From the NCBI GenBank assembly GCA_003117195.1, contig BDSI01000046.1, forward strand, positions 62,001-126,000: 64,000 bases of DNA, in the 5' to 3' direction. The notes beneath the pieces are model-generated. The model was not told the origin of the DNA, did not search any database, and worked only from the letters and a program-made list of their open reading frames with translations. The position numbers and the translations under genes are program-made. Positions 1 through 14,374 of the stretch are shown here, piece after piece (position 1 is the first letter of the stretch; every line of letters starts with the position of its first letter). Source of the stretch: Eudorina sp. 2006-703-Eu-15 (Eukaryota; Chlorophyta; Chlorophyceae; Chlamydomonadales; Volvocaceae).

Positions 1-210
1 AGGGAAGGGTCCACCTTGTAACGTTACATAAGCCGGCCAACAAATCAGTCGAACTTGCGGTTACTGTGCACACATTCCATTACCGGTAACCTCCTATTCT
101 ATCTTCTAGCATATTAGCAATTTATTAGCGTTCGTCATGCAGTCTGCTGGTCTTTGGTCAAGTTTCCGGTTTCGAACCTCTTGCCATCGCACGCGAGTTT
201 GCGTGGCAAG

Positions 211-2376
<2,166 letters not shown>

Positions 2377-4327
2377 CATAGTAAATAGTTGCTGCAAGTC
2401 ACATGACTATGTCATGCAGGTGTTGTGCTGAACACTGATGAGTGGGTTTGGCAGCGTGTGCAGGCTACAGGGGCATTTGTACAGGGGCACTGCGCCACCC
2501 TTATCATATTGATGATCAGCATATCGCGTCCTTGGATGGGACAGGAGGATGCATTGAGAAGTCCCGCATGTCACATGCTGACGACCTGCCTGGAGCTGCC
2601 AATGCACGCAAAAATATGATGGACGGCACTGCTCAACCAATTTACACTGACATGCATCGATGCAATAAGACAGCCTCCTGATAGTGTCTGACGAGCCATG
2701 CATGTACGACCATGTGTGTGCGACCATGATGCGTGTACGGCAATGAGCACAGTGTTGACGTGCAGTGTAGACGAGCACACCCACGCCCAACGCAATGCGA
2801 CCTCCAGCTCCACCCCGTGCTGGTGCAACTCAACTCTTCCGCTGTATGTGGCCAGCACGTACCAAATCGCAACCACGGAGACCCTCCCTGCAGCCGACAT
2901 GCATGGGCCATATTGTGTCCGTTGGTGTGTTTGGTGGCTCCCACCGTGTTGTGATGCTCACCCATCTGTATCTGCCGCCTGAAGTTGCTTGGTATGGCCC
3001 ACCCAACGGCAGTTGCGACAAGCTGTGGCAAACAAGTGCTACGACAGCGCAGTCGGTTGAGGGGATTGGAGGTCATATCGTGGAGGGAACAGGGCCGCAG
3101 GCCAAGAGGAGGAGACGGTAGCAAAAGATGAAGAGGACGGCCTGGTGGTGTGGTGGGTCGGATCGGTCGTGATGAATATATTCGTGACACTGGCACTCTG
3201 TCCAGAGATCGGCGGTTCGAATCCCCGTCTCCTCACCGCCGTGTGATTAGGCGGGTCTGGCGCGGTTTCCAGGAGAGGCAATCCTGGCGCGCTGGTAACC
3301 TGGTGTAGTGGCCGGTATGGCTGCGTGACCCCCCCCCCCCCCGCGGGTGATGGAGGATGGGTGCGCAGTCCTTGGTAGGGGTTGATGAGACGAGGCACCT
3401 ACGAGCTATCTGGGCCCGTTGGAACACCCGGTCGGGATACGGGTCCACCTTGTAACGGTTACATTATATTCGTGTGGACTGCACGCGGCATGGATCCGGA
3501 TAAGATGTGGCTGGCAGCGCCCGAGCTTGCCTAAAGGCCGTGCCTGCCGTGTTTGCAGAGAGGTGCAACTCTGTGAACAATCTGAAGTGCAGACGGCGGC
3601 CGTGTATGGTGAAATACAAAATGACAAGGTGGTGATCGTTTTACACATGTACGGTAGTGCTATGAAGACAGCAGGGCGCCCTCTGAGAGAGGAGAAAGAG
3701 GTCTCACATGTACCATGCCGATCCATGTTGATGTACAACACGGGCTGTACGGCTGTTAGCATACGAGTAACATACGAATGATGTACTGTTTGCTACATCC
3801 CCCACATGCTACATCCTCCACAAGCTAGGATATTGGTCATTTAGCTTACCCTGCTCCCCAAAGAGAAGCAAGATATACGCATACGTTGTTTTAACGTCGC
3901 TAAAGCTACAAACGGCGTTTAGCAAGAACTCCATGGGCGGCCTTAATACCTGTCGCTTGATACACCCAGATACACCCTCCACATGGTACATCCCGAGGAG
4001 GTACCCTGCATGCTGATGTTGTTCGTCGCAGCTGCCCCATTCACCGCTTCCTGGCCCGACCTCCCCTGACGGGTAGGGCCCCTACGGATGCAGCCAGCAC
4101 AGCTCCGCGATACCCTTCCTGCCGGGCAGCAGCGAACGGCGACTCGCTGGGACAGCAGACGGGCACCTGCCGGTCTCGGCCGGCCCCCCCACCCCCCACC
4201 CCCACAAGTCGATGAGGACAGCGAAACCGCCAGGGAGCGCCCCGCCGATTGATCACCGCCGGTGTTGGGATGAACGAACACTGTGATTTCCCCCCCTCGG
4301 GAGCCCTCCTTCACAGCTACTTAACTA
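2377..4327. other. Intergenic region with no supported gene
   Basis: This lies between the stop of the first gene (+) and the stop of the DUF429 gene (-), so it should hold both 3' UTRs. It contains the SINE-like element at 3130-3470. I see no coding exon with supported splice sites. Confidence 0.5.
3130..3470 (+). mobile_element. SINE-like element with B-box
   Basis: A tRNA-type internal promoter B-box, GGTTCGAATCC, is at 3214-3224 and matches the RNA polymerase III consensus. The stretch continues through a C10-type tract to a 3' motif (CGGTCGGGATACGGG followed by TCCACCTTGTAACGGTTAC) that recurs at 34057-34094, 57041-57085, 57574-57610 and at the left edge of the window. The T-arm stem pairs poorly, so this is not a functional tRNA gene. 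The boundaries are estimates and no target-site duplication was identified. Confidence 0.45.
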
Positions 4328-7300
4328 CTAATCCTGCGGATGTGCGTGTGCAGGCTCTAAGGTCGCCACCTCCGCCTCCACTGGCCGGTTCGGACGTCCA
4401 CGCTTGCGGCCAAGTAGCCAGCTGCCCCCCGCAGCAGGTGCTTCTGCTGCTGCCGCCACCGCCGCCGTCGCGCCCGTCACCTCCACAGCCTCCATTTCCA
4501 TCGCTGAGTCGGCGACGCCGGCGGCGGCGTTCGGGTCAACGGCCGCCTCGCCTCGCTCCAGCCCCGCTGCCGCCGCCGCCGCCGCCCGCCGCGCCAGGTC
4601 GTACTGCTCCATGACCCACGGGTCGGTGACCCAGCCCTCCAGCGGGTCCGCATCCTGCGGGGCGCCCCAGTTGCCCTGAGACCCACGGGTCGCCGCCCAA
4701 GCCGCCTGCAGGGCCGCCAGCACGGCATCCAGCACATCTCCTTCGGGGGGAGGCGGGGGAGGGGCGGCAACGTGGGGGTGGGGGGTGGCGGGTAGGGGAG
4801 GATGTGGGAGGGGGGGCGTGAAGAGGGGGGGTCCGTGTACACAGCTAACCGCTAGGGGGTCGATTCTCAAGGTTATCCGCACATGTCAAGGGGTGTAACG
4901 TCCAGTCATTCATGTAAAGCGTTGTCCCCCGAATATGCAGAGGGGATGTGGGTTTAGCTGATGTCGTTTTGATTGGCGGTCCCAGAGACAGCACACGGGG
5001 GGACGGTGGGAACCCCATCCCTTGCTGCTGACCCCATCCCTTGCTACTGAACATATTCTACATACCGAACCCAACGAACCCTCAACCAATCCTCAACGAA
5101 CCACGCACCGCTGGCGTCCTCCTGAGACTGCTCCAGGACCTCGGGAGTCATCGCCACGCCGGCCAGGCCGTACAGCTCCGCCAGCTGCACCCGCCGCTGC
5201 GCGCCGCCGTCGTGGCGGCCGTCGGCCCTTCCTCCCCGCGGCCCCGGCGGCCCCCGCGCCGGCGTGCAATACCCCGCAGCGGCGGCGCCACCGTGCAGTG
5301 CCGTACCTCTGCTGAGCTCCGCGGCGGCTGCCGGCGGCGTCGCCGCCTGCTGCCGTGATCGTGTGGACGCACCGCTGCGGGCTGAGGAGGGCTGCCGCCG
5401 CCTCCGCCGCTGCCGCTGACGACCGCCGCCGTCCGACAACACCCCGGAACAGCCGCCGCCGCCGCCGCCGCCGCAGTCGCCGCCGCCACAGTCGCCGCCG
5501 CCGCGGAGGCCCCCCGGCTGGCTGACCCGCTCCCCGCTGCCGCCCTCCGGCGCCCCGCCGCCGCGGGGAACACACCCCCGCGGCGACCCATCCGCTGCCG
5601 GTGCCGGTGCCGGCCCTGCTCCCCTCCCCCTGTCTGATCCCGGTTCCCCGCAGCTGCAGCCGCACCCGTGACCTGCGCCCGCCAGCGGTTCTCCCTCCCC
5701 CTCCCCCTGCCCGTCCCTCTCCCCCTCCCCGTCCCCGACCCCGACGATCGCTCCCAGGATGGCCGCCCGCGCCGCCGCCCGCTGCGGGTCCGCCGCCTTC
5801 TCGCGGGCGTCGCTCTTATAGCTCTGGTTGGGCCGCCTGGACCCCGTGGGGCCGCTACAGCCAATACCATCGCCGCCGCCGCCGCCGCAATCGCCGGCCG
5901 CCGCTACCGCCGCCAGCACTCGACGGGCAGGCAGCGCCGGGTAGGCCTCCAGCAGCACCCGCGGGCCGCGCGGTCCACCACCATCACACACGTTGGCGGC
6001 GGCTCCGCCAGTGCCGCCGCCGCCGCCGCCGCTGGTGCTGGTGCTGCCGCCGCCGGTTCCGGTGCTGGGCCCTGCTCCTCCGGATCTGGACAGCCCTCCG
6101 CCGCCCGCGTAAACTGCCGGTGACGTCTCCGTCAGGACTTCACCGCCGCTGCTGCTACCACCCTCTCCACCCTCTCCACCCTCTCCACCCTCTCCACCCT
6201 CTCCACCCTCTCCACCCTCTCCACCCTCTCCACCCTCTCCACCCTCTCCACCCTCTCCACCCTCTCCACCCTCTCCACCCTCTCCACCCTCTCCACCCTC
6301 TCCACCCTCTCCACCCTCTCCACCCTCTCCACCCTCTCCACCGGCGTCGTCGTCGGCACCAACCCCGCCAGTACCGGTACCGGTCAGAGCTGGCGGTGGC
6401 GGCGACCGCGGCGGCGGCGGCAGGTGCGGCGACACGTGGCAGCCCGTCTCCGCCGCCGCCGCCAGCAGCGCCGCCCCCGCGTGGAACATCTTGGCGGTGG
6501 GGGTGCGCACCAGGCTCATGGGGCTGACCTCGCGGCTGAACGCCGCCACCGCCCGCCGCAGGTGCTTGCGGCCCGGCGGCTGGCCCGCCATGAAGGCCCG
6601 CAGCCTCGCCTCAAAGGCCCCCCCGCTCAGCGCCGTCGCCGCCGCCAGCAGGTCCCGCCAGCCGGGGCCCCAGCCCAGCGCCTCCGCGAGCTCGCGCGGC
6701 TGGCCGAAGGGGAAGTCCAGGGCGGCTACGTAAGGCCCGGGCTGGGCGAGCAGCCAGGACTGCAGGGAGGGCAGGGAGGTGTGTCGGTCGACACGGAGGA
6801 CCTCCAGGAGGGGTCGCCGCGGTGGCTGGTGCTGGTGCTGGTGCTGGTGCTGCTGTTGAGGTGGTTGTTGTTGTTGCTGTTGTTGTTGTTGTTGCTTAGG
6901 TTGTTGTTGTTGTTGATCCTGGGGTTGCGGCTGCTGCAGAGACTGGTGGGGAAATGGGTGACGCGGTGGCGGGAGGTGCCGCGGCTGGGATCCCGGCGGT
7001 TGTGGTGTCCGCTGCTGCCGCTGCTGCTGTTGCCGCTCAGGAGGAGGAGATGGAGGTGGAGGCGGTGGCGGGTCCGCGGGGACTGCGCTGCTCGGCGCTG
7101 CTGTAGCCCCTCGGTGGGAGGAGGCCCCGCTGGCCCCCCGGGCTGATGAGGGTCGGCGGGGTCCGTCGGCGGGTGCCTGGGCGGCGGCCGCTGGCGGGTG
7201 TGAGGCGGCGGGGGCGGGTGGGGCCGGGGGCCGGGTCGGGTCCGGCCAATACAGGCGGCCGACGGCCACTGTGATGGGTTTGCGGGGACAGGGCCGGCTG

Positions 7301-7335
7301 GTGAAGTCGACGCCGAAAATGGCCACTGGGTCCAT
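4328..7335 (-). CDS. DUF429-family protein (predicted RNase H-fold nuclease)
   Basis: There are two exons, 7335-5109 and 4737-4328, giving about 878 residues. The donor (CAGCG|GTGCG) and acceptor (GGAG|AT) rebuild the family motif DASDVLDAVLAALQAAWA. Conserved DUF429 blocks appear in order: IFGVDFTSRPCPRKPI (residues 5-20), GPYVAALDFPFGQPRELAEA (about 195-215), then LEAYPALPARRVL, YKSDAREK (about 505), and DPLEGW after the intron. The family is mostly bacterial and predicted to have an RNase H-like fold; the biochemical role is unknown. Between blocks sit very long inserts: Pro/Ala, Gln-rich and His-Gln runs near residues 60-180, and a Gly-Gly-Glu tract from a 9-bp DNA repeat. The length is several times that of typical bacterial members. 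The start is set by the first Met just before the IFGVDF strand. It runs head-to-tail behind the Iojap gene. Confidence 0.82.
6158..6342. repeat. Exonic 9-bp minisatellite (CCACCCTCT)n
   Basis: About 20 near-perfect 9-bp copies lie inside exon 1 of the DUF429 gene. Because the unit is a multiple of three the frame stays open; on the coding (-) strand it encodes a Gly-Gly-Glu repeat. Copy-number change would alter linker length without a frameshift. Confidence 0.95.
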
Positions 7336-9299
7336 CGGAGGAAGTTGAATAAAAGAGGGCGCGCTGGGTTGAAGGGGGGGCGTTTGGGGATGGGGGGGGG
7401 TATCACGGTGGGCGTATCTGGTGACTGCTGGGCGGGCTGGGGCTGGGGGGGGGGCGGGGGCGGGGGCGGAGATGCGGATGACGGGTGATGGGTGTGGTCA
7501 AGCGCCGTTACACGTCAGTCGCGGAAACGGTAGTGGCTGTAGTGGACTCCTGGGGGCTTTCTGTATCGCTTCTCGATGGTTGTGGGTAACGATAATGGTT
7601 GTTAAGGTTTCGGACATTGGATGAGCGCAAGGATAACTTGATTGAAGCCTTCGGCAGATGCAATTCCGCTTTCAGGACCGCATTGCAGTCGACAATGCAC
7701 GATAATGCAGACAGCAGTAGATATTTAGTTGCTTTGCGGAAAATGTAGTGCACGAGCGGCTCTTCCCGGCTCATGCGATTCTAGCTGCTGTACACGTCTT
7801 AGTAAAGGCTGACGAGCAGAATGCAATAGCTAGATGCTGGATTGAGTCCTACACGAAGGAACCCAATAAAAATTTCGTTCAGGGACGTATTTATTCTGTG
7901 AACCATCGCTCTCGGCTCGCTCGGGCGGACGACGACGTGGAGTCGCCGTAGTCCAACGCAGTCCAAACATGCGCCCCCCACAAGCACACACAGAACAGCT
8001 TATTATTAAGGATGTTACAGCGGACCCCGTGGGTCATCGGTGACAGCCAACGGCGACAGCCGAGGCTTCCTCACCATACACTGCCTAAACGAACATGCGC
8101 CACCATGGCGCTCAACAGCTTGCGGTTCCTACGCAACCACTCAACCATAACACGACGGTCACCCCAAAAGCGGATGGCTGCGCGTGCAGCGGATGGCAGC
8201 AACTGACGTCCACTTCGGGGCTCCGCTACGGCAGACGGCCCCGCGAAGACGCCGTCCGGAACGACGGTCTGCCAAGTCCTCCGACCACGCCCAGCCCAAA
8301 CCCACCCCCTCCCAAGGACCAAACCAAAGCCCAGCCGATGTCCCCGCTGTGGCCGCAGATACAAATCCTCCTCGGCCGCCACGGCCCACAACCACGAAAA
8401 CACGCAAGCGGCCCCTTCGCCGCGGCGTGCGCCTCCTCCTCCTGCCCACCAAAATGCCTTCCGCTGCCTGCACTAGATAGGGCGGCGCTCGGCCGCCCCG
8501 CCCCCCCTCCCCCCTCCCCCCCCACCGTATATGTACTAGGTTCTCCCCTGAACCTTTGTTCGTACCCACTCATCATGATGCGAGGGACACCACGACCGGT
8601 TTGCTGTTGTCGGGGGGGAGGGAGTAAGTTGAACCGCAGTTTCCCAGTCAGGACGGTACCTCACCACTCTACAGCTGCGCAGACGCCTAACCCCTACCGG
8701 CAGCAGCAGCGCGCGACGTGGCCGAACAACGCGCCCTCACCCTCCGCGCCCTCCTCCTCCTCCTCTTCCACGTCCACTTCCTCGTCCTCCGCCTCCTGGC
8801 TGGATTGCTGTTGTCCGGACCGCAAAAGAAAACCAGCCCAAGAAAGGGGTTCCTGACGTCTCGAGTAAGCCTATGTGCCGCGCTGTTACAATTGCGGCCA
8901 GGGAGACTGTCATTGACGCCACCGGGGCGTTTCAGAGGATGGTGGCACAACGAGAACCGACCAGCCCCTCCGGCCGCCATTCGGCCGCCTCCGCTCCCCC
9001 TCCACCTCCGCTGCCGCTGCCGCAGGGGTGCAGGGACGCGGGGGCAGTCTCCCTCTCAAGGGGTCGCTCCAGGGGTCTCAACCTGGGGGGTAGGTGGTCA
9101 CACACGCGGGTGGCGGGGTCAACCCCCGGCGGGCCGCGGGGAGGGGCACGAGGACCTCCTGGCACATCTCGGCCGCAATTCGACGGCGCCTCACAATCCC
9201 CACCCCTGAACTAAACATGAATATATATATGTCTACCAGTTCCCTAACATGAGAATATGTCGTCCAGTTTCCTATATCCCCGCCCCAACCCAACCCACT
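7336..9299. other. Spacer between the DUF429 start and the Iojap stop
   Basis: It should hold the DUF429 promoter and 5' UTR and the Iojap 3' UTR. Long open frames on both strands (for example 8095-8856 +) are Pro/Ser/Arg-rich and look like GC-rich chance frames. On the minus strand around 8745-8800 one frame gives an acidic Glu/Asp run, but I could not connect it to an exon. Confidence 0.4.
8886..8890 (-). terminator. Candidate poly(A) signal TGTAA for the Iojap gene
   Basis: TGTAA on the minus strand, about 410 bases after the proposed Iojap stop. TGTAA is the usual polyadenylation signal in Chlamydomonas and Volvox. The assignment is by position only. Confidence 0.4.
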
Positions 9300-10571
9300 T
9301 CACCCCATCCACTCGCCCGCGGCTCGTCTCCTCAGCCCCCTGCCCCACCTCACCCTCGCCGTTTCCAACGTGTCCGGCAGCCGCTCCCCCGCCAGGTCCC
9401 CCGGCCCGAACAGCCGCATCCGGGGCCGGGGCCGCGCCGCCTGCCCCTGATCCTGGCCCCGCCGGACCCCCTCGGAGCCGCCCGCCGCGCCGCTACCCCG
9501 GGTCGCTGCGTCCTCCGCGCCGCCGCCATCCGCCCCGGGGCCCCCATCGGCCGGCCCGCGGGCCCCGCTGCGCCTGCCGCCCCACCCGGCCCCCCCTGTG
9601 CCGCTGCGCCTGCTGCTGCTGCTGCTGGTTGTGGTGGTGGCGGCCGGGCCCCTCACCAGCTCCTCCAGTCGGTAGTAGCGACGCGCCTGGGCGGTCAGGA
9701 CGTGGACCTGCACCCGGGCTGAGGGAGGGGGACCGGGGCGGGAAGGAGGGGGTGTAGCAAGGGCGGGGGCGGGGCCGGCGGGGGCAATGGGCGGCTGTGT
9801 GAGAGCAGGGGCGATGGGGTTCGGGGTGGGGCAGACGCAGCAGCGGGTCGGGTCGTGTCAGGATGAGGGTGAGGGTCGTGAACTTATGAAGTTATGATCC
9901 CCCTACCCGCAACCACCCACCCACCCACCCACCCACCCAGCCGCACCCACCCGCCTCCAGAGACAGCCAGTCTGCGCCGTTGAAGCCCGACACGGACACC
10001 GACAGTGAGGTAATGCCGCCCAGCACCCCACCACTGGCTCCGCCACCGCCACCGGCGGCGGCAGTGGCAGCATCCATGGCGCCGAACGCCGCGCGGGATG
10101 ACGATGATGATGACGATGATTGAGGCGGTGAATACCCTCCGGTCGGCGCGGCGGTGGCGGCGACAGCAGCGGCGGCGGCCGCCGGTGCGGCCGCGCGGTT
10201 GGGGTGCGATGACTCCGAAACCAGCTCCTCCAGCCGCTCCCGGATCTGGGGGCCGACACACCACAGGAGGCCGGTCAGTGTGACCAACGAAGGAGAGACC
10301 CGCCCCACCCAAACCAGTTACTCCGCCCCACCTGTGGATCTTGCACTAGTCTTTTCAACCCACCCCACCTGCAGCGCAGTCTGAAACTCTGCATGTGTCC
10401 ACCAATGTCTTACACCTCACCCACCGCACCTGGTACCGAACCGCCTCGGCGCAAGCGTACGCGTGCCGCTGGGACAGCGCCGTCGCGAGCACCAGGTAGG
10501 AACCCGCCGCCGGGTACCACCCCGAGGCGGCGGCTGAGGCGGCTGAAGCGGCCGCAGCCGCTCCCGGCCCC

Positions 10572-10607
<36 letters not shown>

Positions 10608-13117
10608 GGAGGACCACCGGCCCGTGGGTCGAGCTGGCCCTCGGTTCCGTCGCCCTCCTCGTCATCGTGCTCGTCCAACCGGAACACCACCACGTCTTGG
10701 GCTCGGGCCTTGACCAGCCACTTAGCGATCTGTCCGAGGGGGGTTTTGGGGTTTTGGAAGGGTTGGGGGGTTTGGGGGGTTTTTGGGGGGTTTTGGGGGG
10801 TTTGGGAAGGTCCAAGCGACGAGCGAAGTGGGGCCAGGGTTTGGGGTTGGGGATCCGGGGTGGGGTGGGAATGGACACCTCCCCACAACCTCTTCACAAC
10901 CTCCACACAACCTCTCAAGACCCCGACCGGGGGGACATGGAGAGCGGGTGGGAAAGCGCTCACGCCTCGCGGCGCGCGCACGCGCCGCCCCGACGCACCT
11001 CCTCCGGCCGCGCCGCCGCCGCCAAGAGCTGCTGCCGCCGCCGCGCCGCCGCCAGCACCTGCCGCCGCCGCGGATCGCCCATCGCCACCCGCCCCTCGTC
11101 CTCGTCCCGCCAGACACCGCGTCCGCCGCCCCGCACCCCCTCCCCCTCCTTCCCCTCCCCCTCCTCCCCGTCTACCTGCATCTCCTGCCGCAACCACTGC
11201 ACCGTCCGCCGTCGCTCCCCTCCCCCTCCCCCTCCCCCGAGAGATGGCGAGCCCCCGGCCCCGACCGCCGGGACCCCCCCGTCCCCCCCCGTGGCGGTGT
11301 CGGCTGCGGCTGCGGCTGCGGCTGCGGCTGCCGGTTGCATCATGTGCGCCAGCCGCGCCGCCAGCTGCGGGCTGCTCTGCCCCGCTGTCCCCAAGTCACC
11401 GCCGTTGAAGGCCTGCCGGTGGCGCAGGCGAAGCAGGGGAGAGACGCGGGGGTTCGACGTCCGAGAGGTTGCCCCCAGGGTGGCGCACACCCCCCCGGGG
11501 GTGGGGGCGGGGCGGTAGGCAAGCCAATCTCCTCCGGGAGTCAACCCCCCCTAGACCCCCAAGCCCCGCAACGACAGTTTCCGCCCGACACAGCGGAGGG
11601 ACGCCCCGCACCCGCACCCGCATCCGGCAGGCCCCTCTCTCTGAGCTCGTCAGTGCGTCTGGGTTTTCTTCTTCCCCCGCGCTGTCCCCCGTCCCCGGCG
11701 GCGGCCTAAAGCAGTGCGCGCGGCACCGCACCAACCGCCCCGGAGGTCTCCCTGGAGAGGCCTCCCTGGGTTTCCAAGCTTAGGATCTCGATCTGGATCC
11801 CGTTCCGGATCCGGATTCGGATCTGAATCTGGTTCTGATTCTGGGGCTTTTGGTGCCACGGCCCAGATGTGCCGCACAGCCGCCAGGCGGCCCTTGCAGG
11901 CAGCCCGCCTGGACAACCCCCCCTCCGACTCCGCCCTCCCAAACCCGCCGGCCAAAAAGAGGCCGAGTGCTACAGCCTCCTCACCTCCACGAGGCGCAGT
12001 AGCTCCGCGCGGCTGAGCAGCATCAGGTTTCGGAGCGAAGTGGGGTCCTTGGAGCTGTAGCCTGCCCGGCCGAGACTGCGCCGTACGGCCGCCGCCACCT
12101 GGTCCGCGCCCCCAAGGGGAGGGCGGGGAGAGGTACGGCACGTGGGGGAGGAAACGGCGCGCGCGAGAGGCAACACGGGAGGGGAAGGGGTGGGTCGGCA
12201 CAAACACGTCGGAACACGGCCGCCCACCCGCCCTCCCTGCAGCCGGCCCCCGTCCTCACCTCCGCAGGCCGGGGGGGGCCCGTGGGCGGCGGCGGGGAGT
12301 CGAAGAGGGAACCGGTTCCGCCGCCGCCGCCGCCGCCGCCGCCGGGGCTCGTCGGGACGTACGGCGACCAGATCGCCGGCGCGCCGCCGCTACTGCCCAC
12401 CGGCACCTCCGCCGCCTCCGTCGCCGCCGACCCTGCCGCTGCCGTCAGCTTCTCCGTCGTTGACAGGAAGCCGGGGCCGGGGCGCCCATCGCCCTGCGCC
12501 GGTGGTAGTGGTGCTGGTGCTGGTGCTGCTGTTGGCGACACCGCCGTCGTCACCCCTGCCGTCGTCGCCTTCCCGGCCATGGACGACGCCTGCTGCAGCC
12601 GCCGCTGCAGCTCCCCCGCAAACAACGCGTCGGCCTCGCGCTCCGCCGCCGCCCGCAGCGCCGCCTCCGCCGCCGCCTCCTCCCCCACATCCACCTCCGC
12701 CGCCGCCGCCTCCAGCTCTCCCGCGCACTTTCCCCCGCCTGCGACGCCCGCCGCCGTGCCTCCCAATCCTCCGCTAACCAACCCCCCGTCGGCGCCATCG
12801 ACGGCGTGGCCGGCGGCGGCGAACCCCTCCGAGCTGCGAAGCCAGATGGACTGGCGGAGGGACGGCGGCCTCTCCCAGCCGCCGGGGGGCACGGCTGCGG
12901 CGGCGGCTGCGGCGGCGGCTGCGGCGGCGGGTGTGGATGAGGAGCCCGCCGCCGGCGGCATCCCAGACGGGGGGTGCAGCCAGGCGTGCAGCGCCGCCGC
13001 CAGCTGGTGGGGATCCGAGTCGCGGGGTGGCGTGCTGGGCGGCGGCAGGAGGCGGGCATCGTGGCAGGCCCGGGCCAGCTCTGCAGCCTGCAGCCAGCGC
13101 CGGCCAAACATACGCAT
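9300..13117 (-). CDS. Iojap/RsfS-domain protein (ribosomal silencing factor family)
   Basis: The C-terminal half carries a split RsfS domain: IAKWLVKARAQDVVVFRLDE (exon 10729-10430), YLVLATALSQRH and AEAVRYQ in the same exon, IRERLEELV and GADWLSLEA (exon 10245-9951), then ARVQVHVLTAQARRYYRLEEL (exon 9718 to stop at 9300). Phases join exactly. RsfS/Iojap proteins bind large-subunit protein L14 and block subunit joining; plant and algal forms act in chloroplasts or mitochondria. Upstream exons are 13117-12260, 12098-11985, one near 11910-11760 (junctions unsure), and 11412-10999. They encode Ala/Gly-rich sequence plus charged helices unlike the family. Gly- and Ala-rich inserts also interrupt the domain. 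The first Met chosen follows a (CA)n tract, and more 5' exons may exist. The basic N-terminus (MRMFGRRW) could be organelle-targeting, which is inference. The last exon is read through to a stop, giving a long tail beyond the domain. Confidence 0.75.
10370..10418 (+). repeat. Intronic element A copy (Iojap intron)
   Basis: GCAGCGCAGTCTGAAA, then TGTGTCCACCAATGTCTTAC, matches the dispersed element best seen at 52641-52704. Confidence 0.55.
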
Positions 13118-13290
13118 GCACACACACACACACACACACATCCTCGGGGATCGGGCACGCGCCCTTGGTTGAGAGCGAGGGGACAGAGGCCCCTTACGCC
13201 CCTTTCCCCCGTATCCGGGGGAAAGTGCTTCGGCGGTCTCCCGTATGGGGCGGGTTAGCGCCCCCGGCCAGCGTCGGCCCGGCAGATATG

Positions 13291-13295
13291 TAACG

Positions 13296-13332
<37 letters not shown>
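13291..13332. repeat. (CA)n microsatellite
   Basis: About 20 CA copies. A shorter CA tract at 13118-13140 directly precedes the proposed Iojap start. Confidence 0.9.
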
Positions 13333-13335
<3 letters not shown>

Positions 13336-13904
13336 TTTTCTTACACACGTAACCGGTCGACAGGGTACGGCAGGGCACAGCAGGCCATGACCGCTGCGCT
13401 GCGGACACGGCTTTTATCGATGCATGCAGGCCGTGGAGACCCAAGGAGGCAAGGGGGTCGACGCGCCTATCATCTGGTACTGCGGCAAGGTGTCTCGCGT
13501 CCTAGTTCCGGGGACACGGGGTCCTTGGCGCAAAAGGGCGCAGGCATGCCGCGACCCTAACACCTCGGGAGCCTACCCGGGAGCAGCATGGCGCTGTCCC
13601 GTCGACCCAACATGCGGATGGCGTGGCTGCATGGCCTGGGATGGATAAGGATGGATGGCCCAGACGTACGGGCTGTACGTCACCGTCGGAACCCGCACCA
13701 GCAAGCCGCAACCCATTCCATCTTACCGGCAACCGCTTCAGGGATTCAAGGTCCAAGGGCCGGTCCTTCCGCCGCCCAAGACGGGTCGAGATGCGCTCCT
13801 TCACCAAGTCCCTGGTCACAGGCCAACGTCGCTGTTCATTACTAAACTGCACGCCGAAACAATTTGGGTCCAGAAATGAGCAGCGAGGATTTCATGGTAC
13901 TAAC

Positions 13905-14097
13905 CGTAGCGCATCCTGCAGTTGCTGTGCTGCTTCGGGATGCCCACCAAGTATCGCCTCAATGCCGAGGTCCTCGCGGAGGACAGAATTTGGCCGCTGC
14001 CCGAAAGGCAACGCGCCAAATGCGCGCCATGGGAGCAGAGATGAGGTATTGGTCTGTGGTCCTCTGTGACTCAGAAGCAGAAAAATCCGCCATCGGA
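13905..14097 (-). other. Possible unassigned coding exon
   Basis: The stretch is open on the minus strand, encodes an amphipathic segment including LREDLGIEAILGGHPEAAQQ, and ends at a good donor (CTACG|GTTAGT). A TGCAG acceptor precedes it. It might be a 5' exon of the Iojap gene, but the next downstream candidate (13846) does not join in frame, so I do not include it. Confidence 0.2.
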
Positions 14098-14374
14098 CTG
14101 CAGGTACTTGTGCCTGCATGTGCGCGTGCAATTCCTGAGAGTTTACCACAATTTTGAGGAAAAATGTTGTTTCCCGTGACAACTATTGGCGCGACGCTTG
14201 CTTGGTGCACAGTTGGTGCAACTTAGCTGTTTTCTGCTCGGCAGTAAGGCGCATGCATGCACAGCTTTGCATGGCGAAACATGCTGCAAAAGTTTGGCAT
14301 TTGCAAAACACGGCCAAGCGGGAAGGAGGCCAGTCATTTTGGTCGAAAAAAGAACTGAAAGAACCACGGGACAG

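Noticed and set aside
3150..3240. Functional tRNA gene around the B-box at 3214
   Set aside because: T-stem and acceptor pairing are poor and no anticodon arm could be drawn.
13502..13868. Minus-strand exon (FSNEQRRWPVTRDLVKER) with a good GTAAGA donor
   Set aside because: Its phase does not match the neighbouring candidate exon at 13905-14097, and no family was recognised.
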